Assembly (NCBI GenBank): GCA_033977485.1
Contig: CM066988.1
Span: 53,815,649-53,879,648 of the forward strand
Direction of reading: 5' to 3'
From: Hydrangea macrophylla
Taxonomy: Eukaryota > Streptophyta > Magnoliopsida > Cornales > Hydrangeaceae
DNA length: 64,000 nt
This document shows positions 47,833 through 58,643 of the stretch, one piece after another. The notes under the pieces were generated by a model, which had not been told where the DNA came from, searched no databases, and saw only the letters and a list, made by a program, of their open reading frames with translations. The translations under genes and the position numbers were made by a program. Numbering within the stretch: position 1 is the stretch's first letter; every line of letters starts with the position of its first letter.

Positions 47833-48400
47833 TCATATATAGGGGACTAAATTGCGAATTTGAGGTCTAAAATGATTTTTATTTGTTTTAACAAAAAGAC
47901 AAGTTTTATTAAAAAGTCATGCCAATAGAGATACAAATACCCTAAACCCAGAAAAAACAATGAGCCAAAGCTATACATCCAATGGTATCCAAACAAAAAT
48001 CTCCAACAAGAATAGAAAAGGCATTTCCTAAATTAAGATTGCCCCAAAACCAACAATTCAGCCCATGAAAGTTAAGGCTTCAGCACCTATAACTAAAATG
48101 AAATTAGCATTAAAGTTGGAGGGTGAAAAGTATAATTTACCTCTTATCCACTGAAAATAAAAAATAAATAAAAAATAAAAATTCAAAAACATAAATGCCT
48201 ATTTGATTGAGAAAAAGCAGTGAAGATTAGAATCTCCTTTTGTGAGTATTTTTCTTCCACGTGATTGATGATTACATTTGAAATTTTAATTCAGCTAGTA
48301 AACAAAAAGCCAATATCATTAAAAAAAATCTCTAATCTCAATAATGAACTAAGCTTTTGTCAAACTTCTTTAAAAAGTAAGGTCTCTCAAAGCTCCGTAA

Positions 48401-48428
<28 letters not shown>
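47833..48428. other. WRKY upstream region with LINE-like remnant
   Basis: On the minus strand, 48100-47885 ends in TTTTTAATAAAACTTGTC and a T/A-rich run, resembling the 3' end of a plant LINE. The rest (48100-48395) is AT-rich. A (CT)n run at 48400-48427 directly precedes the TATA box. No coding is seen. Confidence 0.4.
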
Positions 48429-48431
<3 letters not shown>

Positions 48432-48461
48432 AAAAGGACAAGTAGAGCTTAACTAAGTCAA
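48429..48461 (+). promoter_or_regulatory. WRKY core promoter: TATA box and W-box-like site
   Basis: TATAAAAGG at 48429-48437 is a strong TATA box 85-93 bases before the start codon. It would place the transcription start near 48460-48470 and give a leader of about 55 bases with a second CT run (48501-48519). AGTCAA at 48456-48461 is the complement of TTGACT, the core WRKY-binding W-box, at the inferred start site. This suggests, but does not prove, self- or cross-regulation by WRKY proteins. Confidence 0.6.
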
Positions 48462-48521
48462 AGCTTGCATAAGGGGCCTTAACCAAAGCTCCCATCAAAG
48501 GTCTCTCTCTCTCTCTCTACC

Positions 48522-49024
48522 ATGTCTGAAGAAGCTATGGACCTTTACTATCCTGTCCCATTCCATGAGGATCACAATCCTTCCATATATTATCACACTC
48601 CTTCCTCTGTTCCCCATTCATCAACTCAGTCTCTACAAGGGTTTGACCATTCATACATGAGCTTCATTGAGTCATGTTCACAAGGATCCACAGATCATAA
48701 CATCGTTGCTAGAGCCTTTGGCTCGTCTCCCACACTCTCAGAAGCAAGTCCTATGGCCGAATACAGACAAAAGCCGGTGGCGGTCCCCAGAGATTTAGCA
48801 GGTGGTAGCGAAACTCCGGTGACTCCAAACTCTTCGATGTCTTCATCTTCTACCGAGGCCGGTGCAGATGAAAATATCAACAAGAGTAAGAACGAAGAGG
48901 AACCAAAAGGGTTGGATGATGAAGGAGATAGATCTAAGAAAGTGTAAGTTAAAGGTTCTGGTTTCTGAATTTAATGAGGGAAACAAAAACTGAACTTTGG
49001 GAAAAAACACTTGATAGATCAACA

Positions 49025-49059
<35 letters not shown>

Positions 49060-52000
49060 CTGAACGGCAAAACATTTGATTCCATTGATACTCAAAGGAC
49101 ACAAATCAAAGACCTCACCAACAAATCAAAAGAAAGCCACAACCCAAAAAAGCAGAAACAAAAACCCTCCAAAACCAAACATTTAACCTGCAAAAAAAAA
49201 AAAAAAAAAAAAAAATTTTGTCTAAAAAATCCCAATAGCCATGTTACAACATTTGAAACATTACCCAGCAAAAAAGCCAGAAACCCAAAAAGCAATCAAC
49301 CATCTGCACATGAATCACCCCTTGAAAGAACATCATCATCCACTGTAACAACCAGCCCATAGAATCACATCCAGCCCCTTGATTGAATTCGAACTGAACA
49401 GCCCATAACATTTTTGTTCTTTTGGTTAGTATGAAAAACATCCAAACAATGGGACAACAGAAAATAGGGTAAAAATAAATTGAATTTTTTGAATTTTATG
49501 AGTCATTTCCTTTTATCTTTTTGTTGAGTTGCTATTGTATTAGGCAATTCATATCTAATACTAGCTAAGTATAGATGAAAACTACTGGTGAAGAAATTTG
49601 CCTTTTCTTTTCTTTTTGGTTCTCTTTATATGCAAACCAAAAAGATACTAAATTTGTTAGCATATTCTTGATTATAATTATTGATGGCACGCTACCTACA
49701 ATAAAAAAAAAAAAAAAAAATTGGAATATTTTCTGTTGTTCTGATACATAATTGGTCTACATGTGCAATATATATATTTTTTTCCGTATGGATCACAAAC
49801 ATGGACCGATCACATATTGGAAAGAAGTAATCCTCAAGGACTTTAGTTGCACTTGCAAAGACATCTTGAGTTATTATTGTATTGGTGCAATTAATTTCTA
49901 ATGTTAGTAAGTAAATAGTGAAGAAGCTTTTCTTATTGTTTTCCTTCCTTTTCTGTTATCTAAATCTACTCATCAATCGAAGTCTAAATTTCTTCAACGT
50001 ATTTATTATGATAACATTTGATGGTAACTACTTCAGCAAATTTTTTTTGGGAATGTTTCGAATTGTTATGATACATTGTTGGTCTACATGTGCAATGTTT
50101 TCTCCGTGTGGAGCGATCACAAACCTGGACCGATCACATCTTGGAAAGAAAATTACTCAAGAACTTTAGTGATCGAAGTTTTCTACTTTTTTTATGTTCT
50201 TAATTTATACAAGAAAGATATATAAGAAGTACTTTCTATGGTTGAAAATTAATAGGACCAAAGGGAAGAAGAAAGGAGAAAAGAAGGAAAAAGAACAGAG
50301 ATTTGCTTTCATGACAAAGAGCGAGGTGGATCATCTAGAAGATGGATATAGATGGAGAAAATATGGACAGAAGGCTGTGAAGAATAGCCCTTACCCGAGG
50401 TTGGTTTTTCTCATTTTGTATATAAACAAGAATTGTTTACTTCTTTACAACATACATATATACACACACACACAAACAAAGTTATGTCCACACACACATG
50501 TTCAGACAGATCCACATATGTGTGGGTGGGTTGGGGGTTGTGTGTGCGTGTGTAAATTTTTCTCTGCGTGTATGGACCGTATTTTTCCCAAGGTTGGTTT
50601 CTCATTTTGGATATAAACAAAGGGCACACACACCCACCCACAAAGGTGTGTACACACACACACACACACACATATGTATCCTCGTGTGTGTGCGAGTAAA
50701 CTTTTCTCCTGCATCTATTGACCATATTTTTTTTTCCATATCTTGATGATGTTTTAGCTTCTTCTTGCATTCATATCTTTCGCTTTCTTTTGTTGTGAAA
50801 AGGAAAGGAAAAGAGAGCTGAAACTAAGGGCCACTTTGTTACTATGAAAAAACAGATCGCGTTCAGACCTATTTATAATCTCTATTTTCTTTTATTCTCT
50901 CTATGAAACCTAGTACATGTTTTTTTTTGACAAAGAATATCTTCAAGAATATTTGATAAACATTCAAGTGCAGATCTACTTGAATATTTAAAAAGCTCAC
51001 TTTTGACTTCAAAACTTCCCAATTAATTACTCCCCAGCTTAAATTTCCTTCTTTGCTTATATTGCAAACAAATCTCACTAACACTTACACTAACACTCTA
51101 TCTCTCTCCTAGTAGTACTATGAAGTCTACTGTAGACCCTATAATACCACTAAGAAAGAGAAATAGTGTGAATGTAAGTGTTACTGAAATTTGTTTGTGC
51201 CGCACATATTACCCTTTCCTACAAACAAAATACAATGTCCCATATGGTTGCCAATAGAAGGAAGTACGTAGTTGCACATAAGTGGTTTCTTTTTTCCTTT
51301 TTTTGGGAACCAATTCGAAACTTAAAGGTTAGAGTAAAATCCATTATTATTATTATTAATTTTTTTTGTACTCCTACATTATGCAACATTTGCCGTTTGT
51401 TCTATCATCTTTTATTTGTAGCAAATTGGTACTTAACTTTTTAGGTTAACTACAGTATCTACCTTTTGTTAGCTTCCATTCAAAAAGATAATACAAATTT
51501 AGGCCTCACATGGTAACGTTGTGGTCTTTAGTTTTTGTTTTCATTTTTTAAACTGATCACAGTCGACTGTCAATGCAAAAAATAAAAACAAAAACTGAAA
51601 ATCAAATACCACAACCTTACCATGCGAACCCTTAGTTATCACGTAAAATGTTGACACTGCAGCACGTGCCACCACTTGACAAGTGTCCATTGCCTTTTCT
51701 TGTGGAATATTAACATTGTGCAAAAATTGGTCTGGAAGTTGAAGGACAACAAATGAGTAGTGTTACACACTAGTTTTTTGATACCCAGCTTTAATTGCAT
51801 GTATTATGTGCTATGTAAGTGGTGCACAGAAAAGTATAAAAAATTCAAACAGCACAGAGTACATATGTTTAAAGTATAGTGTGTCAAAAAGTGTGTATGC
51901 CAAACATTTCCCCAACCAAATTGCTACACATGAAATATGATAGATCAAACAGCTGCAAATTAATGTACAGTGAAAGGGTGCAAAATGCATTTCAGCAGAT

Positions 52001-52529
52001 GAGAAATTTTTAGATACACTGCAACCACTGAGAATGAATTTTTTTGGGTGTGACTGATATACTTGTACACGTAAGCTTGCAAGGTGGTACCTTAAAAAAA
52101 AAAAAAAAAAAACATTTCCCCTTCTTAACCATTTTTAATCACCCAATTTTGCAGAAGCTATTATCGGTGCACCACTCAAAAATGCACAGTAAAGAAACGA
52201 GTAGAGAGATCATTTCAAGACCCAACAATTGTGATCACTACCTATGAAGGCCAACACAACCACTTAATACCGGCGACTCTTAGAGGAAACATCGCCGGAA
52301 TGTACTCTCATTCCATGCTTTCACCACCGTCATTGCCGGTGGCGGCTGCTCCGAGCTTCTGTCAAGAACTAAATATGAGAGTTCACAGGATGCCTCAAGT
52401 ACTGTATAACTATGGTGGTTCTGGTTCTATATATTCACAAGCCCTGACCCCACTTCAGCAGCTACAAGACCCTGATTATGGGCTCTTGCAAGACATGGTT
52501 CCTTCATTGTTCCTCAAACAGGACCCATG

Positions 52530-52530
<1 letters not shown>
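48522..52530 (+). CDS. WRKY71: WRKY transcription factor, group IIc (WRKY28/71-like), three exons
   Basis: Exons are 48522-48943, 50256-50399 and 52155-52530 (942 bases, 313 residues). Donors are AAAGT|GTAAGT and CCGAG|GTTGGT; acceptors are AATAG|G and TTGCAG|A. The second intron splits the Arg codon in front of SYYRC, the standard position for group IIc genes. The N-terminal part (1-140) is Ser-rich and disordered. A basic stretch at 143-153 ([11 protein letters not shown]) is the likely nuclear signal. WRKYGQK is at residues 174-180, and the zinc ligands Cys194, Cys199, His223 and His225 fit C-X4-C-X23-H-X-H. The start MSEEAMDLY resembles WRKY28 and the end [13 protein letters not shown] resembles WRKY71, so the symbol is at subgroup level only. 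The protein would bind W-box DNA (TTGACY) in the nucleus. Relatives act in defence, senescence, branching and flowering; this protein's role is inference. The coding sequence is intact, with no frameshift. Confidence 0.96.
49029..49440 (-). mobile_element. LINE-like 3' end fragment in WRKY intron 1
   Basis: On the minus strand the sequence TTTGAGTATCAATGGAATCAAATG...CCGTTCAG leads into a 31-base poly-A (T run 49029-49059). That is the usual tail of plant LINEs, with an overlapping AATGGAA/AATCAAA polyadenylation-like region. A second homopolymer lies at 49193-49215. No reverse transcriptase frame remains and I could not find a target duplication. Confidence 0.5.
49527..50170 (+). repeat. diverged tandem duplication in WRKY intron 1, period 327-342 bp
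   Basis: 49527-49848 and 49869-50170 share GAGTT(G/A)(C/T)TATTGTATT, TGATACAT..TTGGTCTACATGTGCAAT, TCCGT(A/G)TGGA, GGACCGATCACAT(A/C)TTGGAAAGAA and the final AAGGACTTTAG/AAGAACTTTAG. Several indels separate the copies, so the event is old. Confidence 0.8.
50393..50738 (+). repeat. tandem duplication over the exon 2 splice donor
   Basis: ACCCGAGGTTGGTTTTTCTC...ATATAAACAA at 50393 is repeated at about 50587 as CCCAAGGTTGGTTTCTC...ATATAAACAA. The ends TCTGCGTGTATGGACCGTATTTTTCC (50562) and TCCTGCATCTATTGACCATATTTTTTTTTCC (50706) also match. Between them lie CA/GT runs of different length. The second unit holds a donor-like AG|GTTGGTTT at about 50592. Confidence 0.75.
50400..52154 (+). other. 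WRKY intron 2
   Basis: A 1755-base intron with (CA)n/(GT)n runs at 50458-50700, a T8 run at 50921, and an A18 run at 52095-52112 shortly before the acceptor TTTTGCAG. No nested element with clear ends was seen. Confidence 0.85.

Positions 52531-52531
<1 letters not shown>

Positions 52532-52579
<48 letters not shown>
52532..52579. repeat. (CT)n microsatellite right after the WRKY stop codon
   Basis: About 24 CT units begin two bases after TGA at 52528-52530 and lie in the presumed 3' UTR. A shorter CT run follows at 52652-52667. Confidence 0.9.
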
Positions 52580-52582
<3 letters not shown>

Positions 52583-53340
52583 AGATCTCTCTCCACAAAC
52601 TCTAACTTTTCTTAACTTAGCTTTAACTTCTTGACTATGGACTATATATGACTCTCTCTCTCTCTCTTGTATGACTATATATTGGTAGGACTTCTTTCAT
52701 GCATCCTTTTGTTTGTTATAGTACATTACTCTTCTTGACTTAACAAATTATATAGAGCTTTCTTGGGTTCATCTATCGATACATCTCAGTAGTTCAGGAT
52801 ATGTCATACATTCCAATTACAATTACGTCTTAAAATCTTATAGCTTAAGCTCCAAAATGTTGTAAGTAGGTCCTCAATGTTGTACCAATTTGAAAACCAT
52901 TTTGGATTTTTAAAAGTAAAGTAGTTTACAAATTACAATATTATGGGACCAAAACCATTGGAGCTTTTAGACATATCCTTAATTGATAATTATATTGGAC
53001 AAATGGACAACATTTTAGTATATGATCAGTTAGCAAAAGCTTGAATGTCCATTAGTGGCCTATATATTTTTTTTGTTGAAACATTAGTGGCCTATATATT
53101 CACTGCATCATGATTCTTTTTGAGTCCTATTGTTGCAAACGAATAAGACCGTGCTCATTCCAGGGGGCCCTTGGCCCGGGAAGGGGAGACTACTGTTTTA
53201 TACAAATTTAGGCAATGTTTCTTTCGTCGGATTAGAGGATCAGATAGGATAACTCTTGTTCTATTCGACGCTTGGTGCATCCTATCCGATGATTACAAAA
53301 ATCTGACGGCCCTTTTTTTTTTACAGTAATGCTACAAGTA
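52580..53340. other. WRKY 3' flank
   Basis: AT-rich, with a short direct repeat TTAGTGGCCTATATATT at 53053 and 53084. I see no gene. The transcript end could not be fixed because no clear AATAAA lies within the first 250 bases. Confidence 0.4.
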
Positions 53341-53496
53341 CAGAAAAATGCACAGAATTTGTGCACAGAATTGATCCAGACCACTCATTTCAGTGGCCCC
53401 CATACCAAAATGTATGGGGCCCATCAAAATGAGTGATCCGGATCAATTCTGTGCACAAATTCTGTACAAATATTCTGTGCACAAATCATTTCTGTT
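53341..53496. mobile_element. fold-back (inverted-repeat) element
   Basis: The left arm, GCACAGAATTTGTGCACAGAATTGATCC.GA.CACTCATTT, is repeated in reverse complement at 53426-53468, with a spacer around 53395-53425. Direct repeats of TTCTGTGCACAAAT extend the right arm to 53487. It has the form of a small MITE or fold-back element. I could not fix a target duplication. Confidence 0.65.
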
Positions 53497-53718
53497 TTTT
53501 TTATAGCGGGGTGGTGTAAGGGATGATATATGGGGTAATCAAATGAGAAAGGGATAAATGAACGCAATGTGTTTTTTAACAAAAACATAAAATAATGAAT
53601 ATTTTGAACAATTAAGTGTCTAACAAATCTTCCCCAAAAAAATAAAAATAAAAAACAAACAAACAAACAAACAAACAAACTATCTAACGATCATTAATCC
53701 ACACACTTGTGTTAAATG

Positions 53719-54045
53719 TATTGTTTTAAAAATCGGACCAGATCGGCCGGTTGAACCATTAACTCGTTCAAGAAATGGTCCGATTTGAATCGGTGAACCG
53801 AAAAATTCCAAAAACCACTCTATTTTTTTAAACCAGAAAACCCAGCGGTTCAACAAATGGTGGAACCGGAATTAAACCCGAGCAATTTTGATTTTACTTT
53901 TTATTTTTTTTTTATATTTCATATGATTAATAATATTTAATTATATGACTTCACAGTTCAATTCTTGTTGACCGAATGATTGAACCAGTGACCCGTGATC
54001 CTATCACTTTTATGGTTCGACGAACAGTCCGACTTTCGAAACATT
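53719..54045. mobile_element. Mutator-like MITE
   Basis: The 9-bp target duplication TGTTAAATG (53710-53718 and 54046-54054) flanks ends that form an imperfect inverted repeat (ATTGTTTTAAAAATCGGAC / AATGTTTCGAAAGTCGGAC). The interior is rich in CCGGTTGAACC-type words typical of a widespread plant repeat. Nine-base duplications are the hallmark of Mutator-like elements. Confidence 0.75.
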
Positions 54046-54054
54046 TGTTAAATG

Positions 54055-55081
54055 ACATCCACAATTCTTTTATACTAAAAGTTCTCATATCGACACCTTT
54101 GTAAGATAAGTTCCTTTGGCCCATTGGTTAATCTATAGACAAGGGTACCCACCCACCTTTCTTTTATTACAACCCATATTTACATACAAACCAATATATT
54201 TTTATTCTCAAAAAATAATTGGTGTACAAAAGAGTCATTTAGCATTTTCAAGACAAAACGCAATAACTGAAAACATCTAAAAAGTAACCGCTCATCTACC
54301 CTTTCAGATTAAAAAAAAAACTCATCCCTGCATGCTTATTCACTCGCTTCCCATCAAATACAACCTTCTCTCAAGTCTAAAATAAGGATAAAAAAAACAT
54401 ATGTAGGAGAAAGAAGAGTTAAACAGTTTACTACAACTAGGGATTTGAGCACTGGAAATGTCAAAATTATGGGTTCAAGGTAGCTTCTTAATGTATGTTA
54501 TAGTTTTAATGATTAATTGATTTTCAATCCATTGGTGCATATTTCACATACATACATGTGCATACATGGCACAACCTTTCTTATGAGGGTGTCTAATTTA
54601 TTTTAATAAAGTGAGGACTTCTTTTACAACTGTTGGATTTTGTTTTCAATATGTGAAATTACTTCAATACCCTTAATGAAAACTAGATCCAAATGCTATA
54701 ATCAGAAGTTCTCACTTTAACAAAGTGAAAGAGTCCTCATGAGAAGAGTTCTGTAGATAAAAGTACATACTTTATTTTGACTAAATAGATCAAAGTTCTT
54801 TATTTTGTGAATAAATATTCACGGAGTACAAGTACTATAACTCCATCATGAATTGTCCCAATTGGTTGTGAAAACAACATAGTGACATGTAGATTAGGCA
54901 CATCTGAGCATTTTGTTTTATGGTGGTGGAATTACACAGGCGGGCAGTTTGTGATGAGTTTTAATTAGGCAAGATGTATTGATACTTACTTTAGTGTCGT
55001 ATGTTTTCTACTATATACATTGATAGGTTGCATAAGGTATGTTGTATTTCTGTTTCTGATATGTTTTTGGTGAGATGTAAA
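54055..55081. other. intergenic, no gene seen
   Basis: AT-rich. It includes an imperfect inverted pair around AAAGTGAGGACTTCT (54610) and AGAAGTTCTCACTTT...GAGTCCTCATG (54705-54740), too weak to call an element. It ends at GTAAA, the possible target duplication of LTR3. Confidence 0.35.
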
Positions 55082-56338
55082 TGTCACACCCGTCCTAGAA
55101 AATCTAAATGTTTTAAAATGCAAAATCAGTTTTTGGGAATTATCAATGTTATTTTATTATTGCGAAAGTGGTTGACTGTGATCAACGGAAGGTGTCAAGT
55201 GAGGACATGGTGATTCGATAATTATTAAGGCATTCATATGATTTAAATGACATTTATGTAATTAAATGTTATTTGACATATCAAGTATATGTGAATAGTA
55301 GTTATACCTATGTAGTGTAATTTCTGGTAGTTTTTGATCTTGATAACGATCAATTAGAACGAATTAGAGATAACCAATAGGATGCATTGCATAAAAGGTA
55401 GGTTATCTAGAGATTACACGAAATTAGTTTTCAGAACATAATTACGGCGATAAATGGAACTAAGATGAAAATATTCATAATTTATAGTTTTCACTCATGA
55501 AGTAATGAATTAGACGTGTAAGACGTTTTAGGAAATAATTAGAAGTTTTGAGAACTCATGGGGAGATAAATGTAATTCCCGAGGGTTGTGCCTATATATA
55601 GTTGAGTTCAAGATATTTTCAGAATATCTTGCAAAATCAAATTGGGGCTTAGGAGATCTTGGTGGCTTAGAGCTTCTCGACGCAAATTGACGAACTTCCG
55701 TCCGTTTATTTCTCACCAAATTACATATTCGAACTCCTCAAGATAAGGGCTTCATTTTGATACCTCTTAGGCCATGTTTGGCTTAGTTTTATATAAATTC
55801 TTATTCTAGGAATTTGGAGAAAACGTGTATATACTTGTAAGAATCACTTAAGATCGGAGATTCGGTGTTGAATCAGTCTCCTAGTACTTCTCCTGAAATT
55901 ATAGCACCGTAGCTCAAGGTATGAATTCTAAACTTTTGAATTATAGGCAATTTCATGTATTTAAATATTCGACTTGATATTTTGGATCCGAGTGAGATTC
56001 ATGTATTAATTAGGCTCATTAATTATATACGTAAAATCGTATGAAAAGCATATGTATGTGATTATATGGGTATGTTATGTGTTTATGTGAGTCAAAGGGA
56101 GGATTAACACAAATTCATCTTGAGGTAAGCTACTCGACGTTTGAGGATTTTGTAGCGACAGCTACAGTGCATGGTTTGTGAAAAGGCCCTGCCAGGACAC
56201 AATGTATGGTTTGGGAGAAGGCCTTACTAGGACACTTGCATGAGTGGTTGGGAGAAGACTCTCCACGACATCAATTTCATTGTTTTCATTACGGGATGAA
56301 TACGTATCTCTCACCCCGGAGACTATTCTGATGTGTTT
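55082..56338 (+). mobile_element. chromovirus-family LTR, left part (LTR3)
   Basis: It begins TGTCACACCCGTCCTAG, the least decayed start of this family in the window, and follows the same block order as LTR1 and LTR2. A CACTA transposon with target duplication TGA splits it at 56339-56341. It lacks the GA microsatellite of the other copies and is more diverged. Confidence 0.8.
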
Positions 56339-56374
56339 TGACACTACACCATTAAGCCAAATTCCTAACACAGA

Positions 56375-56460
56375 AGTTTTTGGTTTTCCAACGGAAATTT
56401 ACCGTTACAGATTTGTAACGGTAAATTTCCATTAGAAATTTAGCTTTTCGTTAGTAATTT
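56375..56460. repeat. left subterminal repeats of the CACTA element
   Basis: Contains CCAACGGAAATTTACCGTTAC, GTAACGGTAAATTTCCATTAG and variants in both orientations, as expected for transposase-binding sites. Confidence 0.7.
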
Positions 56461-56639
56461 ACCTTCTGAAAGTGAAAAAGGTTTGGGAAATAAAAATCTA
56501 GTGGTAGATTTGTAATAACAAAATTAAAAAGGTGGTGGCAGTTTTGTAAATAAAATTCGGTGGCATATTTGTAAATAAAACAACACAAAAATTTTACCCT
56601 AAATTTTCCCCCAAAAATTTCCCTCCTATTTCTAGTTCT

Positions 56640-56874
56640 TATAGACAGCTCAGGTCAAAACAAGAGGAGAGAAGAGAGGGAAAGGAGAGGAGAAGAGAGG
56701 GACAGGAGCACTACACCGCCACCACCGCTGCCGCTGCCGCCGCCGCCGTTGCCGTCGCAGTCCACCAGGACTCCGCCGCCGCTGCCATCACCATCACTGT
56801 TGCCGTCCACCAGCACTCTGCCGCTACCACTCCAAGATTTCATCGCCATCACTATCGCCATAGCCATAGATCAG
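56640..56874 (+). other. leader/first-exon-like segment in the CACTA element
   Basis: A GA-rich leader is followed by an open frame from ATG at 56749 that is rich in Pro, Ser and Thr (from CCGCCGCCG repeats). It ends at a donor-like ATCAG|GTCTCT at 56874. The GC-rich triplet repeats contrast with the AT-rich surroundings. No known family is recognised and it may be untranslated. Confidence 0.3.
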
Positions 56875-57201
56875 GTCTCTCTCTCTCTCTCTCACGAACA
56901 CCCAGATTTGGGTATGATTGAACATATATATATGTTTAATACATGTATGTACATATATATATGTGTCTCATGGATTTTCTTTTCTCAGACTACTGTTTAT
57001 AAACATACATATATATATCTATATACATGCATACAAATATGTGTGTCTGTAATATATATTAAATTGAATTTGTTATGCAATTGTATGCATTGTTAATTTG
57101 CAGATCAGAATTTTTTCGTCCCATGGTATCTCTTTCTCTCTATTTCTATTGTCCGAACCCTACTCACCTTCTCCTCTATTTCTACCAGTTGAAGCCCTAT
57201 G

Positions 57202-57202
<1 letters not shown>

Positions 57203-57249
<47 letters not shown>
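57203..57249. repeat. (CT)n microsatellite in the CACTA element
   Basis: About 23 CT units. It creates a poly-Leu/Ser open frame of no coding value. Confidence 0.9.
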
Positions 57250-57251
<2 letters not shown>

Positions 57252-57505
57252 ATATGTAGTTTTCTTAATCTGTCAATATTTTTTATGCTTGATTGAGTTT
57301 TAGATCTTGAATGAACTTTGATTCTTGATTTAACTTTGGATCTTGAATGAGTTATATAGGTTCTTTGAATGATTTTGGATATGTGACTGAGTTTGATTTT
57401 GAATCTGTGATTTGATTTTGAATCTTTGTTTTCAGATTGATTTTGAATTTGCTGATGCCATGAGTTTCATGCTTTATCTTACTTTTATTGTCTTGTATGT
57501 TTTAG

Positions 57506-57640
57506 GCAACAATTGCTAGAATATTACATTCCTTGTTGGTACCTCTGCCATTGCAAAGAACAGGACAGTCAATCATGTTCATTAATGGAGCTAGAGATTT
57601 TTTTTGGGGTTCAATCCATTATATCCGTAGCCCTCCTGAG
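57506..57640 (+). other. exon-like segment in the CACTA element
   Basis: A 135-base open segment (45 codons, phase 0) lies between an acceptor-like TGTTTTAG and a donor-like CCTGAG|GTAATT. The encoded peptide includes LLVPLPLQRTGQS and DFFWGSIHYIRSPPE, which I cannot assign to a family. It is a candidate captured exon. Confidence 0.35.
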
Positions 57641-58382
57641 GTAATTAATGCAACAGTAGTTTCTTATATCTATATATTGAAAACTATGAATGCAATTTCA
57701 TTCAATGACAGCCAAACAAGGTCCTAGCATGTTTGGTTTTCACTTGAATTTGAGTAACCATAGTGATATAATCTAACCTTTTTTTCATTTCTTTTTTTTT
57801 TCCTTGCCTTCTTCTCCAATTCGTTGAGGTTCTTTTTTTCTTTTTTTTTTTTTAACACTACAAGTAAGAATTTGTTGCTTTGCTTCTATTTTCGTTTTTT
57901 TTCTTGCTTTGATGTTGTTACACTCTTTTTCTTGCTTCATTACTATCTTCAATTTTCTGAGGGGTTGTGTTCTTTATATGCAGTGTATTTCCCTCAGTTT
58001 TCTCAGCAAAGGAATGGCATTTTGATCTACTCTAATGTTTAGTGCTTTGTAGTTAGCTTAAATTTTGGAATTCGAATAGTTGGAGCTTTACATTCATGTG
58101 GTTTGGGAAGAAAAGTCATATGCAAACTTGGTGAGGGAAATGAAGGGTTTGAATTTGTGTTGTGAAGATTTTTTAATTACGTTGTGTTAAAGCTTGAAAA
58201 GGATTTGTTTGAATCACTGAAAGGTAATTTAAATGGAAATTTCAAGAAAGAAAAAAAAAGTAAAAAATTAAGTGAACATGATTTGTTTGAATAGAGTTTC
58301 TAGTTGTGTCATCCTATCGGCTATTCCTAGGACCCATCTTCCACTTCCAAATAATAATTATTAGTGAAAATTGATGCTTTTA

Positions 58383-58643
58383 GGCTTAGTTTGGTCCCCA
58401 CGTGGCTTTTTAAAAGGAGTTTATGAAATTTATTACTAAGTTCTTTGATAATTTTATACAAGTGACACACTACTCTTCAAAAAGATATCATGAAACCAAA
58501 AAGCAACCTTGAGCTTTTAAAAGCTCCCTCCAAAAAAGCCCTAAGTTCAATTTTTGCAAAGCTCATAAACTAGTTACCAAATGAATTAACATGAAATTGG
58601 GCTTTAAAGAAGGAGAAGCACCACGTGGGGGCCAAACTAAGCC
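58383..58643. mobile_element. PIF/Harbinger (Tourist-like) MITE nested in the CACTA element
   Basis: The ends GGCTTAGTTTGGTCCCCACGTGG and, inverted, GGCTTAGTTTGGCCCCCACGTGG differ at one base of 23. Target duplications TTA lie at 58380-58382 and 58644-58646, and the length is 261 bases. No coding is present. Confidence 0.88.

Larger units (their letters stand above)
48944..50255 (+). other. WRKY intron 1
   Basis: A 1312-base intron. It contains a LINE-like 3' end in antisense (49029-49440) and a diverged tandem duplication (49527-50170). These two features account for most of its length. Confidence 0.85.

Noticed and set aside
50411..50770. Cys/Val/His-rich frames on both strands in WRKY intron 2
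   Set aside because: They are translations of CA/GT microsatellites between verified exons.
54600..54745. Weak inverted pair AAAGTGAGGACTTCT / AGAAGTTCTCACTTT
   Set aside because: The arms are short and imperfect and no target duplication could be fixed.
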